Notes: generated by a model from the letters alone, not told the origin. A stretch of 64,000 nt of DNA from Xenophilus aerolatus (GCA_029968055.1 JASCNX010000006.1:186001-250000), one strand, 5' to 3'; positions 32,593 through 42,730 are shown, counted from the stretch's first letter. Translations and numbers: made by a program.

Positions 32593-33414
32593 TCAGACCG
32601 CCTTCCAGGCGTCCTTGGCCGGCACGGGGTCGGAGCCCGCGGACTGCGTTCCGAGCAGCCAGCGCTCGGCCACCGCACGGGCGTGGCCCTGCGAGGCGGC
32701 CCACACCACTTCCGGCGCAGCGACATGCACGCCGGGCGGCGCGATCTGCAGCGCCACGTCGAGCAGTTCGGCCACCTTGGCGCCACGCACCGGCCGCTCG
32801 GTGCTGGGCACCATGAAGCGGGTGACGGACAGCATCCAGGCCGCCAGGCGCTCAAGCAGGCCGAGCTTCAGCGCCGCCGGCTTGCGCGCCGCGCGCAAGA
32901 TGAGCACGCAGTCGAAGTCCAGCGCCGCGAGCGCATGCTCGTCCATCGTGGCCAGGCCATGCTTGAGGGCGCCGGGCAGGCTGCCAGGGTCGTGCGGCTG
33001 CACCACCGCCAGCGTGCGCACGCCCTGCGCATGCAGCCAACGGGCAAGGTCGCCCAGCTGCGCGGGCAGCGGCGCCCACAGCGCGCGCTCGCGGCCGTGG
33101 TACAGCCGCGGTGGGTCGAAGGCCACCACGGCGACGTCGGCACGCGCATGCGGCATGGCCGGCCAGGCGCCGACCGGCTGGGCCGCCGGCACGGTGACGG
33201 ACTCGACCCCGCGCAGCCCGTCATGCATGGACTCGCCCGCCAGCACGCGCGTGTGCGCGTAGCGGTGCGTGCCTGCCAGTCGGCGCACGAGTTCGCTGCC
33301 CAGCGCGCCGGTGGCGCCCGCGATGAGCAGCGTTTGCGACTGCGCGGTAGGACGGGCCGCCGGCCGCATGGCGGCCTGCAGCGCCTGGAGGGGTTGAACG
33401 GAATCCGCAGCCAT
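32593..33414 (-). CDS. NAD(P)-binding Rossmann protein (SDR-like)
   Basis: The 273-residue protein starts with a disordered stretch and then a Rossmann dinucleotide-binding motif GATGALGSELVRRL (Gly-rich loop about residues 33-40). Downstream sequence continues as an atypical short-chain dehydrogenase or NmrA-like fold (HGLATMDEHALAALDFDCVL). The usual catalytic YxxxK was not found, so it may bind NAD(P)H without oxidoreductase activity. It is divergent from the LemA gene. Confidence 0.8.
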   Translation of the reverse strand: MAADSVQPLQALQAAMRPAARPTAQSQTLLIAGATGALGSELVRRLAGTHRYAHTRVLAGESMHDGLRGVESVTVPAAQPVGAWPAMPHARADVAVVAFDPPRLYHGRERALWAPLPAQLGDLARWLHAQGVRTLAVVQPHDPGSLPGALKHGLATMDEHALAALDFDCVLILRAARKPAALKLGLLERLAAWMLSVTRFMVPSTERPVRGAKVAELLDVALQIAPPGVHVAAPEVVWAASQGHARAVAERWLLGTQSAGSDPVPAKDAWKAV

Positions 33415-33472
33415 GGACCTATGCTACCTTTGCGCTCCCTTGTCGAGTGACCTGCCGTTGGAGGACCGAACC

Positions 33473-34072
33473 ATGATGACGATGATCAAACGCTGGCTGC
33501 CGATGCTCATGCTCGCCGCCGTGCTCACCGGCTGCGGCTACAACGACTTCCAGCGCCTGGACGAGGCCAGCAAGTCGGCCTGGAGCGAAGTGCTCAACCA
33601 ATACCAGCGCCGCGCCGACCTGGTGCCCAACATCGTGGCCTCGGTCAAGGGCGAGGCCAACTTCGAGCAGGACACGCTGACCAAGGTGATCGAGGCGCGC
33701 GCCAAGGCCACCTCGATCCAGGTCACGCCCGAAACGCTGAACAACCCCGAGGCCTTCAACAAGTTCCAGCAGGCGCAGGGCGAGCTCTCGAGTGCACTGT
33801 CGCGCCTGATGGTGGTGTCGGAGCGCTACCCGCAGCTGCAGGCGAATCAGGCCTTTCGCGACCTGCGCGTGACGCTGGAGGGCACCGAGAACCGCATCAC
33901 GGTGGCGCGCAACCGCTACATCCAGACCGTGCAGGAGTACAACGTGCTGGCACGCAGCTTCCCGACCAACCTCACGGCCAAGGTGATGGGCTACGACCCC
34001 AAGCCCAATTTCAGCGTGCAGAACGAGGCGGAGATCTCCAAGCCGCCGGTCGTGAACTTCGACAAGAAATAG
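33473..34072 (+). CDS. lemA: LemA-family lipoprotein
   Basis: The 199-residue protein begins with a lipoprotein signal ending in VLTGC, then the LemA helical domain (EVLNQYQRRADLVPNIVASV and later ENRITVARNRYIQTVQEYNV). The start is ATG 33473, after a GGAGG site; a longer reading to 33413 lacks it. LemA proteins are membrane-associated and commonly encoded beside TPM-domain proteins, as here. Their function is not well defined. Confidence 0.92.
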   Translation: MMTMIKRWLPMLMLAAVLTGCGYNDFQRLDEASKSAWSEVLNQYQRRADLVPNIVASVKGEANFEQDTLTKVIEARAKATSIQVTPETLNNPEAFNKFQQAQGELSSALSRLMVVSERYPQLQANQAFRDLRVTLEGTENRITVARNRYIQTVQEYNVLARSFPTNLTAKVMGYDPKPNFSVQNEAEISKPPVVNFDKK

Positions 34073-34075
34073 CCC

Positions 34076-34187
34076 GCCCCCAGTCCTCGCGCACTTCGTG
34101 TCGCTCCGCCAACCTCCTTCGAGGGGGCAACACCAGCGGCCCGGCCAAGCCGGTTCCGCGGTGTTCCCCGATCTCGCCGCGCCCCTG
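34076..34187. repeat. GC-rich palindromic repeat before the TPM gene
   Basis: Between the LemA stop and the body of the TPM gene lies a stretch with an outer inverted repeat (AACACC ... GGTGTT) enclosing GCCCGGC/GCCGG. It resembles palindromic repeats widespread in Comamonadaceae, and the 5' end of the TPM reading frame lies inside it. Confidence 0.6.
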
Positions 34188-35114
34188 GGACGCGCCGCGG
34201 TCTGGTGTGTCTTCCGGGCCGTCCTGGCCGCGCTGTGCCTGAACACGGCCTTCATGGCGGCCGCGTGGGCGCAGGGCCTGCTCCCGGTGCCCACGCTGAC
34301 CGGCCGGGTCATCGACCAGACCGGCACGCTCACGGCCGCGCAGGTGCAGGCGCTCGACGCGAAGCTGGCCGCCTTCGAGCAGAAGAAGGGCTCGCAGATC
34401 GTCGTGCTGATGGTGCCGGGAACGGCACCGGAAGAGATCTCGGCCTATGCCAACCGCGTGGCCAACACCTGGAAGATCGGCCGCCGCGAGGTGGGCGATG
34501 GCGTGCTGGTCATCGTCGCGAAGGACGAGCGGCGCATGCGCATCGAGGTGGCGAAGACGCTCGAAGGCGCGGTCCCCGACCTCGCGGCTGCACGCATCAT
34601 CGACCAGCAGATGAAACCGGCCTTCCGCAACAACGACTTCGCAGGCGGGCTCGACGCGGCCGTGGACCAGCTCATCGCGCGCATCGACGGCGAGGCGCTG
34701 CCCGAGGTGGCGCCGCCCGTGGGCGACGGCGACCGCGGCCTGCTCGACCTCGACTGGGAGCACCTGGCGATCTTCCTGTTCTTCTTCGTCGCCATCGGCG
34801 GCCCGATCCTGCGCAGCATCGTGGGCGGCAAGCTGGGCTCATTCGCCACCGGCGGCATCGCAGGCGTGGTCGCCTTCGTGCTGACCAGCAGCCTCGTGAT
34901 CGCGGGCATCGCGGGCTTCGTGGCGTTGCTGTTCACCTTGTTCTCGGGGGCGCGCATGCTGGCATCCGGGGGACGCGGCGGCGGCTTCGGCGGCGGCGGA
35001 TGGTCGGGGGGCGGCGGCGGATGGTCCGGCGGCTCGTCGTCGGGCGGGGGCGGCGGCTTCAGCTCCGGCGGCGGCGGCGACTTCGGCGGCGGCGGCGCCT
35101 CGGGAGACTGGTGA
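34098..35114 (+). CDS. TPM-domain membrane protein, Gly-rich C-terminus
   Basis: The reading frame opens at GTG 34098 inside a palindromic repeat; the true start may be further downstream. A signal-like hydrophobic stretch (VLAALCLNTAFMAAAWA) is followed by the TPM domain (GSQIVVLMVPGTAPEEISAY; RRMRIEVAKTLEGAVPDLAA), a membrane segment pair, and a long Gly/Ser tail (GGGWSGGGGGWSGGSS). TPM proteins help repair or regulate membrane complexes. The gene is coupled with the next by an overlap of one base and follows lemA. Confidence 0.82.
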   Translation: MSLRQPPSRGQHQRPGQAGSAVFPDLAAPLGRAAVWCVFRAVLAALCLNTAFMAAAWAQGLLPVPTLTGRVIDQTGTLTAAQVQALDAKLAAFEQKKGSQIVVLMVPGTAPEEISAYANRVANTWKIGRREVGDGVLVIVAKDERRMRIEVAKTLEGAVPDLAAARIIDQQMKPAFRNNDFAGGLDAAVDQLIARIDGEALPEVAPPVGDGDRGLLDLDWEHLAIFLFFFVAIGGPILRSIVGGKLGSFATGGIAGVVAFVLTSSLVIAGIAGFVALLFTLFSGARMLASGGRGGGFGGGGWSGGGGGWSGGSSSGGGGGFSSGGGGDFGGGGASGDW

Positions 35115-35647
35115 TGGCAACCCATTCCCCAGGCCTCATGGGCCGCCTGCAGCGCCTGCTGCGCCACCGCTGGACCGACGAGGCCACGCTGCGTCGCGCA
35201 CTGCCGCCCGAGGCGCTGGCGCGCATCGGCGCACGCGTAACGGCGAGCGAGCGGCGCCACACCGGCCAGATCCGCGTGTGCATCGAGGCCGGCCTGCCCT
35301 GGAGCTACATCCGCCGCGGCGCGCCGGCGCGGCAGCGCGCCATCACGCTCTTCGGCAAGCTGCGCGTGTGGGACACGGCGCAGAACAACGGCGTGCTGAT
35401 CTACCTGCTGCTGGCCGAGCACGCGATCGAGATCGTCGCCGACCGCGGCATCGATCTGCATGTGGATGCTTCGGACTGGGCGGCCATGACGAAGCGCATG
35501 GCCCAGGCCTTCCGCGAAGGCCGCTTCGAGGACGGCGTGACGCAGGCGCTCGAAGAGGTGTCGGCGCTGCTGGTGGCGCACTTCCCGGCACCGCCGGAGG
35601 GCCCGGATCGGAGCAATGAGTTGCCGGATGCGCCGGTGGTGCTTTGA
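35114..35647 (+). CDS. Second TPM-domain protein
   Basis: The 177-residue protein has the TPM pattern without a signal peptide: RIGARVTASERRHTGQIRVC, then AITLFGKLRVWDTAQNNGVL, then IEIVADRGIDLHVDASDWAA. It overlaps the stop of the preceding TPM gene, so the pair is translated together, as often seen for TPM partners. It is probably cytosolic or membrane-peripheral. Confidence 0.85.
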   Translation: MATHSPGLMGRLQRLLRHRWTDEATLRRALPPEALARIGARVTASERRHTGQIRVCIEAGLPWSYIRRGAPARQRAITLFGKLRVWDTAQNNGVLIYLLLAEHAIEIVADRGIDLHVDASDWAAMTKRMAQAFREGRFEDGVTQALEEVSALLVAHFPAPPEGPDRSNELPDAPVVL

Positions 35648-35723
35648 GAATGATCTCCCGGCCCCTCCCGCACCAGCGTCGGCCCATGAGAGCCAACAGG
35701 CAGCGAGGAATGCGGACAGCCTG

Positions 35724-36170
35724 ATGGTGTTGGCTCTGCGAGCGAGACTCTTGCTGCCCATGGCCCTGGCCGCATTGGCGATGGGATCTGCCCAAGCCTG
35801 CTCGAGATCGTTTGCGACAGATCTTGATTTTGCGGCGAACTCTGCAGACCTCGACAGGGCCGAAGTTGTGAAGCTCGTGGCATGGCTCGACACGTGGAGG
35901 AAGGAGTTTCCGCGCTTGAAGAGCGTCACCGTCGATGGACTGGCCCCTGCCGACGCCCAGGACGCCAAGCTGCTGGCAAAACGCCGGGCCGAGGCCGCGA
36001 CGCGAGCCGTTCGGCAGTTGCTCGACGGCGTTCCAGTCCGCACCAGCTCGCATCTGAGCGCCCCGTCCTCTACCTTCAGGAGAGGGAACTACGCCGGCAT
36101 TGACCTGGTGCCTTTCCAGGAAGACCTGCCCGATTGCAACCCGGTGCCGATTCCCGGCTTTCAGCGCTGA
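35724..36170 (+). CDS. Periplasmic protein with an OmpA-like region
   Basis: The 148-residue protein begins with a signal peptide (LLLPMALAALAMGSAQA). After cleavage comes a compact domain with the OmpA-like rhythm: FAANSADLDRAEVVKLVAWL, VTVDGLAPAD, then LLAKRRAEAATRAVRQLL. This pattern is known in peptidoglycan-binding proteins, though the conserved Asp/Arg pair is not clearly placed. The start ATG 35724 is preferred over the upstream frame, which lies in the TPM gene's 3' end. Its role is probably in the cell envelope. Confidence 0.7.
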   Translation: MVLALRARLLLPMALAALAMGSAQACSRSFATDLDFAANSADLDRAEVVKLVAWLDTWRKEFPRLKSVTVDGLAPADAQDAKLLAKRRAEAATRAVRQLLDGVPVRTSSHLSAPSSTFRRGNYAGIDLVPFQEDLPDCNPVPIPGFQR

Positions 36171-36229
36171 AGTCGATGAATGCCGAGGCCGAACGAGCGG
36201 AGGCGCCCGTCAGGCCCATCCATCCGGAA

Positions 36230-36799
36230 TCAGGAGCTCAACTCGCCGTCGTCCAGCAGCCGCCGGTTCACCGCATGCGCCGCATCCAGTTCGCGCTGCA
36301 GCGCGCGTGTGACCTGCGACAGGGTGCGCAGCCGGCGGTTGCTCTCGCGCACGCGCTGCGCCATCGACTGCGCCACGCCCAGCAGCAGGCGTGCCGCCAC
36401 CGCGGGCTGCACCTCCACCAGGCCGCGCAGCGTGGCGCGCGACAGCGTCGCCATCTTCACGTCGGTCAGTGCGGTGCAGGTGGCCGAGCGCGGCGAGCCG
36501 TCGAGCAGGCCCATCTCGCCGATCAGCTGGCCGGGGTTGAGGATCGAGATCACCACCTCCTCGCCCGGCACGCCCGAGGCGGTCTCGGCGCGCACCTGGC
36601 CTTCGAGCAGCAGGGCCATGTAGTCGGCATCGTCGGTCTGGCCCTCTTCCATGATGACGGTGCCCGCCTCGATCAGCATGGGGCTCATGGCGTCGATGAC
36701 CAGCCTGGCCTCGTGCGCATCGAGTTCGGCGACGATGGACGAATGCATCAGCATGCGCGCGGCCTCGTCGCGCAGCGGGCCGGGGCGGCGGGTCGTCAT
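36230..36799 (-). CDS. Cyclic nucleotide-binding domain protein
   Basis: The 189-residue protein has a cyclic-nucleotide-binding beta-roll: VIMEEGQTDDADYMALLLEG and GQLIGEMGLLDGSPRSATCT, the latter being the phosphate-binding cassette with its Arg. The C-terminal helix shows no clear helix-turn-helix, so it may signal through protein contacts rather than bind DNA. Start ATG 36799. It lies at the end of the DNA-repair gene cluster on the same strand. Confidence 0.87.
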   Translation of the reverse strand: MTTRRPGPLRDEAARMLMHSSIVAELDAHEARLVIDAMSPMLIEAGTVIMEEGQTDDADYMALLLEGQVRAETASGVPGEEVVISILNPGQLIGEMGLLDGSPRSATCTALTDVKMATLSRATLRGLVEVQPAVAARLLLGVAQSMAQRVRESNRRLRTLSQVTRALQRELDAAHAVNRRLLDDGELSS

Positions 36800-36839
36800 G
36801 CGTGAACCTCGCGGTGGCACACCATGGCCGGCCGGCGGC

Positions 36840-37550
36840 TCACGCCGCCAGTTCCCCGCGCGACGGCGGCAGCGCCCACACGGCCGAACCACCCACGCCG
36901 TAGAAGCGCCGCCCCGGCGCGGCGGGCATCGCCCAGCCGCCGGTGAATTCGCCGAAGGCCGGCAGGATGGCCTGGTGTGCGTCGCTCACGAAGCAGGGCA
37001 TGCGCAGGCTGTCGCGCCCGCGCCCGTAGAGGCAGCAGGTCGGGTGCAGGTGGCCCGCCAGCACGAAGTGCGTGGGATGCGTCTGCGGGTGGTGGCAGCA
37101 GGCAAAGGGGCCGAGCACGAAGGGCTCCTCGACCACGCGGATGCCCAGCGCCGACGGCGGGTCGCCGGCGCGGCTGTCGTGGTTGCCGCGCACCAGGGTC
37201 ATCGCGATGCCGCCATGGGCCGAGCGCCAGGCCTGCAGCGCCGCAAGCACCGGCGCGGTACGCGCCTGCGCCGCATGCAGGAAGTCGCCGAGGAAGACGA
37301 GGTGGGCGGGCGCGTGCGTGGCGATCAGCGCGTCGAGCCGCGCCAGGTTCTCCTGCGTCGTGCCGCCCGGGACGGGCTGGCCGAGCGCCCGGTAGGTTGC
37401 GGCCTTTCCGATGTGCAGATCGGCGACGAAGAGGGTGGCCTGCGCAGGCCACCACAGCGCGCGCTCGGGCAGCAGCCGGAGCTGCTCGCCGGCCCACAGG
37501 ACCTCGCAATGTGCGGGAGGGGCGATGGAAGACGGAAAGGAATGGGACAC
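36840..37550 (-). CDS. pdeM: Ligase-associated phosphoesterase PdeM
   Basis: The 236-residue protein has all calcineurin-like metallophosphoesterase motifs: FVADLHIGK, VFLGDFLH, RGNHDSR and VLAGHLHP. The gene order with an Lhr-like helicase, DNA ligase and MBL exonuclease identifies it as the ligase-associated PdeM. The start is uncertain: GTG 37550 begins family-like sequence; an upstream GTG at 37634 overlaps the helicase stop but adds an atypical Cys-rich extension. It probably processes DNA ends in repair. Confidence 0.88.
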   Translation of the reverse strand: MSHSFPSSIAPPAHCEVLWAGEQLRLLPERALWWPAQATLFVADLHIGKAATYRALGQPVPGGTTQENLARLDALIATHAPAHLVFLGDFLHAAQARTAPVLAALQAWRSAHGGIAMTLVRGNHDSRAGDPPSALGIRVVEEPFVLGPFACCHHPQTHPTHFVLAGHLHPTCCLYGRGRDSLRMPCFVSDAHQAILPAFGEFTGGWAMPAAPGRRFYGVGGSAVWALPPSRGELAA

Positions 37551-37630
37551 GAAGCACGCAGTGTCGCAAAAGAATGATTTCTTCGTACCGGCCTGGAGGC
37601 ACGAGTGTATCGAGCACCGGCGGCCGGGCG

Positions 37631-40294
37631 TCACAGGGGTGGCAAGGGCCTGGAGGGCGGCCGCCGACGGCGGCGCTCGCGCGCAGCGGTCCCGCCCCGC
37701 CCACCCTCTTCAGGCTTGCCGGCCCGCGGGCCGCCCGCCGCCTCCTGCCCGAAGGCCAGCGTCTCGCGCACCTGGGTCGCGTCGCCCACCGGCACCGCAC
37801 CGCCCGCGGCCTTCTCGAGTTGCGCGACCATCCGCGCTATGCGGTCGGCCACGCTCTCGTTGCTGAGCTTCTCGCGAAAGCGCTCGACCATGAGCGGAAA
37901 GGCGAAGGGCGTCGGCCGCGCCAGCGCCTGCATCTCCAGGCGCTGGCCGGCCATGCGCGTGAGGCTGGCCGCGAGGCGCCCGATCTCCAGCTCCTGCGCC
38001 AGCAGCTCGGCCTCGGCCTGTGCCAGCAGGCGGTTGGCCGGGTCGTACTTGCGGAACACCTCCCAGAAGAGCGAGGACGAGGCCTGCAGCTGCTTGTTGC
38101 TGCGCCGCTCGCCCGGATAGCCCTGGTAGATGAGGCCCGAGACACGGGCGATCTCGCGAAAGCGCCGCTGCGCCAGTTCGCTCGCGTTCAGGCTGGCCAG
38201 CACCTCGTGCAGCAGCTCGGCCGGCTCGCGCGGCGCCAGCACCTGCGGCAGCAGGGTGGTCCAGTCGAGCTCGGTGGCGCTGAGCAGCTCGAAGCCGTAG
38301 TCGTTGACGGCGATGGAGAAGGTGCGTGGCGCCTGCTGGGCGGCGCGCCAGCCCAGCAGGTTGGCCAGCCCGAGGTGCACCGAGCGCCCGGCGAAGGGAT
38401 AGAGGAAGAGGTGCCAGCCTTCGCGCGTGTGCAGCGCCTCCGCCAGCAGGGTGTCGGGCGTGGGCAGCGCCGACCAGCGCTGCTGGATCTCGAGCAGCGG
38501 CCGCACGCACTGCAGCTCGGGCGAGTCCCAGCGGCCCGCGGCGGCCTCGCCCAGCTGCTGCACCACCGCATCGGCCAGCGTGGTCGACAGCGGAAAGCGC
38601 CCGCCGTTCCAGCGCGGCACGGCCGGCTTGGCGCCGCTGGCGCGGCGGACCCAGGCCGTCATGTCGTGGATGCGCACCAGCTCCAGCATCCGGCCGCCGA
38701 AGAGGAAGCAGTCGCCCGGCTTCATGCGCGCGACGAAGCTTTCCTCCACGCTGCCGATGCGTGCGCCGCCGACGTACTGCACCGACATGCTGGCATCGCT
38801 GACGATGGTGCCGATGTTCATGCGGTGCCGCCGCGCGAGCCGCGCGTCGGGCACGCGCCACACGCCCTCGTCGTCGGGCACCACGCGCCGGTAGTCCGGG
38901 TAGGCCGCGAGCGAGGGGCCGCCCTGGCGCACGAAGTTCAGGCACCACTGCCAGTTCTCGTCGGACAGGTGGGCGTAGGCCGCCGTGCGCTGCACCTCGG
39001 CGCGCATCGCGTCCGGCGCGAAGCCGCCGCCCAGCGCCACCGTGACCAGGTGCTGCACCAGCACGTCCAGCGGTTGCTGCGGCGTGTGGCGCGCTTCGAT
39101 GTGCCCGGCGGCGATGGCCGCGCGCGCCGCGGCGCCTTCGACCATCTCGATGCTGTGCGTGGGCACGAGCGTGATGCGCGACGGCCGCCCCGGCGCATGC
39201 CCCGAGCGCCCGGCACGCTGCAGCAGCCGCGCCACGCCCTTGGGCGAGCCGATCTGCAGCACGCGCTCCACCGGCAGGAAGTCGACCCCGAGATCCAGGC
39301 TGGAGGTGCAGACCACGGCACGCAGTTCGCCCTTCTTGAGCCCCAGCTCGACCCACTCGCGCACCGCGCGGTCCAGCGAGCCGTGGTGCAGGGCGATCAG
39401 GCCCGCCCACTCGGGCTTCGCTTCCAGGATGGCCTGGTACCAGATCTCGGCCTGCGAGCGCGTGTTGGTGAAGACCAGCGTGGTGCTGCTCGAGGCGACC
39501 TCGGCCACCACCTGCGGCAGCATCGTGATGCCCAGGTGCCCACCCCACGGAAAGCGCTCGGCGCGGCCCGGCAGCAAGGAGTCGACGACGAGCTGCTTGG
39601 GCACCTGGCCCTGGACCAGGGTGCCCGATGCGTCCGGGCCGAGCAGCGTGCCCATGGCTTCCTGCAGATTGCCGAGCGTGGCCGACATGCCCCAGGTCAT
39701 GAGCAGCGGGTTCCACAGGCGCAGCCGCGCCAGCGCGAGCTGGATCTGCACGCCGCGCTTGTTGCCCAGCAGCTCGTGCCATTCGTCGACCACGACGAGC
39801 TTCAGGTGCCGGAAGACCTCCTGCGCATCGGCCCGCGCCAGCAGCAGCGACAGGCTCTCGGGCGTGGTGACGAGCGTCGTGGGCAGGCGTGCGTTCTGCG
39901 CACTGCGTTCGCCGCTGGAGGTGTCGCCGCTGCGGGCGCCGGCGGACCAGTGCGGGGCCAGCGTTTCCATCGGCTGCTGCAGGGCGCGCAGCGTGTCGGC
40001 GGCGAGGGCGCGCATGGGGGTGAGCCAGAGCACCGTCAGTGGCGGGCCGATGGATTTCGTTGCGGTTCGCGCCCGTGCAGAGGGCGTCGCGGGCACTTTG
40101 GGTTTGAGCGTCTTCGGCACTTGCGCCAGGGCCTGCAGCGCGCCGAGCCAGACGGCGTAGGTCTTGCCGGCGCCGGTGGTGGCGTGCAGGAGGCCGGATT
40201 CGCCGGCGGCGAGGGCGCGCCAGACGGCTTGCTGGAAGGGGAAGGGTTTCCAGGCTTTTTGCTTGAACCACTGTTGGAGGGCTTTGCTGGTCAT
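37631..40294 (-). CDS. Ligase-associated DEXH-box helicase (Lhr-like)
   Basis: The 887-residue protein is an SF2 helicase with motif I ATTGAGKT (about 38-45), a DEWH motif II, a SATLGNLQE motif III-like stretch, and motif VI-type [13 protein letters not shown]. The length and the C-terminal region match the ligase-associated Lhr-like family rather than the larger Lhr of E. coli. It is the first gene of a repair cluster that also encodes PdeM, the ATP-dependent ligase and an MBL exonuclease. The last 30 residues are a low-complexity Arg/Pro tail. Confidence 0.94.
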   Translation of the reverse strand: MTSKALQQWFKQKAWKPFPFQQAVWRALAAGESGLLHATTGAGKTYAVWLGALQALAQVPKTLKPKVPATPSARARTATKSIGPPLTVLWLTPMRALAADTLRALQQPMETLAPHWSAGARSGDTSSGERSAQNARLPTTLVTTPESLSLLLARADAQEVFRHLKLVVVDEWHELLGNKRGVQIQLALARLRLWNPLLMTWGMSATLGNLQEAMGTLLGPDASGTLVQGQVPKQLVVDSLLPGRAERFPWGGHLGITMLPQVVAEVASSSTTLVFTNTRSQAEIWYQAILEAKPEWAGLIALHHGSLDRAVREWVELGLKKGELRAVVCTSSLDLGVDFLPVERVLQIGSPKGVARLLQRAGRSGHAPGRPSRITLVPTHSIEMVEGAAARAAIAAGHIEARHTPQQPLDVLVQHLVTVALGGGFAPDAMRAEVQRTAAYAHLSDENWQWCLNFVRQGGPSLAAYPDYRRVVPDDEGVWRVPDARLARRHRMNIGTIVSDASMSVQYVGGARIGSVEESFVARMKPGDCFLFGGRMLELVRIHDMTAWVRRASGAKPAVPRWNGGRFPLSTTLADAVVQQLGEAAAGRWDSPELQCVRPLLEIQQRWSALPTPDTLLAEALHTREGWHLFLYPFAGRSVHLGLANLLGWRAAQQAPRTFSIAVNDYGFELLSATELDWTTLLPQVLAPREPAELLHEVLASLNASELAQRRFREIARVSGLIYQGYPGERRSNKQLQASSSLFWEVFRKYDPANRLLAQAEAELLAQELEIGRLAASLTRMAGQRLEMQALARPTPFAFPLMVERFREKLSNESVADRIARMVAQLEKAAGGAVPVGDATQVRETLAFGQEAAGGPRAGKPEEGGRGGTAARERRRRRPPSRPLPPL

Positions 40295-40326
40295 GGCTCA
40301 GTTTTGGGCGCTGGCGACCGCAGGAG

Positions 40327-41042
40327 CCGGGATGTGCGCCCGGCGGCGCAGTCACTTTCTCTTGTCTCGCCAAGAGAAAGTAACCAAAGAGAAGTCGACC
40401 CCACTGTCTGCGTCCCTCCGCTTCGCTGCGGGCAACCTGCGGTGCTCGCGGCTGGCGGGGTCCGCACAAACTCGCTTCGCTCAAACATGCGCGGCCCTTT
40501 GTCCGCCAGCCGCTGCGCTCCTCGGCGCACACAGAGGGGGCCCGGGAACCGGGTCAACAAGGCTGCTGCGCAGCCTTGTCCTTCGGCTTGGCGTTGCTCC
40601 CTCTCCCTCTGGGAGAGGGTTGGGGTGAGGGCATGCAGCCTGGGCACGACACGCCTCACCCACCGCCCAGCGCCCTCACCCCCGCCCTCTCCCAGAGGGA
40701 GAGGGAGTAAGACCGAGCCGCGCAGCGGCTCACTCATTGGCAGGCCGAGCGCAGCGATGGCCCGTGTGCCCTTGCCCTTCTGGATGCGCCTGCGACGCGG
40801 CGCTGGCGGGGTGGCAGCTGTGCCGCGTGCGGCAACAGCTGCTTCGTCATCTGACTCGCTGCAGCTGTCTGAGCGCAGCGCGTAGCGCGTAGCGAGTTCT
40901 GCAGCGCACCCCGACAGCGCCGCGGCGCAGGTCGCCCCGTAGCGAAGCGAAGGGGTCGCAGCCAGCAGGGTCGCCTTTTCTTTGCCTACTTTCTTTTGGC
41001 GAAGCAAAAGAAAGTAGGTGCGCCGCCGGGCGCACATCCCGG
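40327..41042. repeat. 716-bp inverted-repeat element between helicase and ligase genes
   Basis: The ends (about 40327-40383 and 40988-41042) match as inverted repeats of about 55 bases, each including GGGATGTGCGCCCGGC and a hairpin of ACTTTCT/AGAAAGT. Inside is a second inverted pair around 40598-40711 (CCCTCTCCCTCTGGGAGAGGG and its inverse). No gene is visible. It looks like a non-coding, MITE-like or REP-cluster element that displaces the repair genes by 0.8 kb. Confidence 0.75.
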
Positions 41043-41069
41043 CCCCTGCCTCAAACCAACTGCAAGGTT

Positions 41070-42716
41070 TCATGAAGGCAACAACGCCTCCAACGTCCCC
41101 AACGTATCCGCCTCCTCCACCGACTTGTCCTCCCTCCACCGCAACATCCGCGGAAACCTCACCGCAATCCCGCTCTTGTGCCGCGGACTGCGCGCGATCC
41201 CCTCGAACCCCAGCTCGAACACCAGCGTGGGCTTGACCGACCTCACCGGCCCGAAGCTCTCGATGGTGGTCTTGCGGATGACCGCATCCACGCGCGCCAT
41301 CTCCGCATCGGTCAACCCCGAGTAGGCTTTCGCGAAGGGCACCAGCTTGCGATCGGGCTGCTCGGCCGGCCCGTCCCACACCGCGAAGGTGTAGTCGCTG
41401 TACAGGCTCGCGCGCCGTCCGTGCCCGCGTTGCGCATAGATGAGCACGGCATCGACCGAAAGCGGATCGATCTTCCACTTCCACCACACCCCCACGTCCT
41501 TGGTGCGGCCAACGCCGTACTGGGCGTCGCGCCGCTTGAGCATCATGCCCTCGACGCCCAGGCTGCGCGCGGCTTCGCGCTGACGCGCCAGGTCCATCCA
41601 GTCGGTGCCGGTGAGCATGGGGCTGGCGATGAGCTGCGGGTGCTGTGCCTGCGCGACGAGGTCATCGAGCACAACACGCCGATCGGCCTGCGGCATCGCG
41701 CGCAGGTCGCGCCCCTGCCACTCGACGATGTCGTACACCAGCAGCACCACGGGCAGTTCGCGCAGCAGCTTGGGGCCCAGGGTCTTGCGGCCGATGCGCC
41801 TCTGCAGTTCGGCAAAGGGCTGCACGCGATCCTCGCGCCAGACGACAATCTCGCCGTCGAGCACGGTGCCGTCGGGCAGGGCTGCGCCCATGGTGGCCAG
41901 TTCGGGAAATCGCTCGGTCACGAGCTCTTCGCCGCGCGACCACAGCCACACCTGTCCCGCGCGCTTGACCAGCTGGGCGCGGATGCCGTCCCACTTCCAT
42001 TCCACCACCCAGTCGGCAGGCGGGCCGAGCAGGGCATCGAACTGCTCGACGCCGACGTTGAACGGGTGCGCCAGGAAGAACGGGTAGGGCTGGCCGCTGG
42101 TGACGGTGTTCTGCTCGCCCTCGGTCTCGGGCGCAATGAGCGCGCCGTAGGCGGCCGCATCGGGCCGCGCCCCGATGTGCGTGTAGCCCATGAGCCGCTG
42201 CGCGACGCGCTTGGCGTCGACGGCGCCCACGGCCGCCAGCGCCTGCGTGACCTGCAGCTTGGACACGCCGACGCGAAAGGCGCCGGTGATGAGCTTGAAG
42301 TACACCAGCCGCTCGTCGGGCGCGAGCTGGCGCCACTGCGCGCGCAGGCGGTCGGGCAGTTCGTCGGCCGGGGCGCCGCGCAAAGGCAGCAGGTGCTGCT
42401 CGACCCACTGCGCCAGGCCCAGGTCGTGGGCATCGGTCGGCGCGGGCAGCAGCAGGGCGATGGTCTCGGCCAGGTCGCCCACCGCCTCGTAGCTTTCGTC
42501 GAACAGCCACTCGGGCAGGCCCGCTGCCTCCTGCGCCAGGAGGCGCAGCAGCTTGACCGGCACCAGCTGCCGCGGCTTGCCGCCGGCCAGGAAGTACACG
42601 GCCCACGCCGCGTCGGGCGCGGGCGCCTCCCGCAGGTAGCGCTGCAGCGCGGCCTGCTTGGCGAGGTTGGACGTGCTGGCGTCGAGCTCGCGGTACAGGG
42701 CGGCGAAAGCTTTCAT
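41070..42716 (-). CDS. ATP-dependent DNA ligase
   Basis: The 548-residue protein starts at ATG 42716. The nucleotidyl-transfer motif KWDG (Lys about 241) is clear, and later motifs (DGEIVVWRED; GVEGMMLKR; KVWWKWK-like) follow in the right order, ending with an OB-fold region. It belongs to the bacterial ligases encoded with the Lhr-like helicase and MBL exonuclease, used for DNA repair rather than replication. Confidence 0.95.
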   Translation of the reverse strand: MKAFAALYRELDASTSNLAKQAALQRYLREAPAPDAAWAVYFLAGGKPRQLVPVKLLRLLAQEAAGLPEWLFDESYEAVGDLAETIALLLPAPTDAHDLGLAQWVEQHLLPLRGAPADELPDRLRAQWRQLAPDERLVYFKLITGAFRVGVSKLQVTQALAAVGAVDAKRVAQRLMGYTHIGARPDAAAYGALIAPETEGEQNTVTSGQPYPFFLAHPFNVGVEQFDALLGPPADWVVEWKWDGIRAQLVKRAGQVWLWSRGEELVTERFPELATMGAALPDGTVLDGEIVVWREDRVQPFAELQRRIGRKTLGPKLLRELPVVLLVYDIVEWQGRDLRAMPQADRRVVLDDLVAQAQHPQLIASPMLTGTDWMDLARQREAARSLGVEGMMLKRRDAQYGVGRTKDVGVWWKWKIDPLSVDAVLIYAQRGHGRRASLYSDYTFAVWDGPAEQPDRKLVPFAKAYSGLTDAEMARVDAVIRKTTIESFGPVRSVKPTLVFELGFEGIARSPRHKSGIAVRFPRMLRWREDKSVEEADTLGTLEALLPS

Positions 42717-42730
42717 GCGGGAGCGGGAGC

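Noticed and set aside
36977-40885. A 1302-codon plus-strand frame opposite the helicase and phosphoesterase genes
   Set aside because: Antisense shadow of well-supported genes with canonical motifs on the minus strand.
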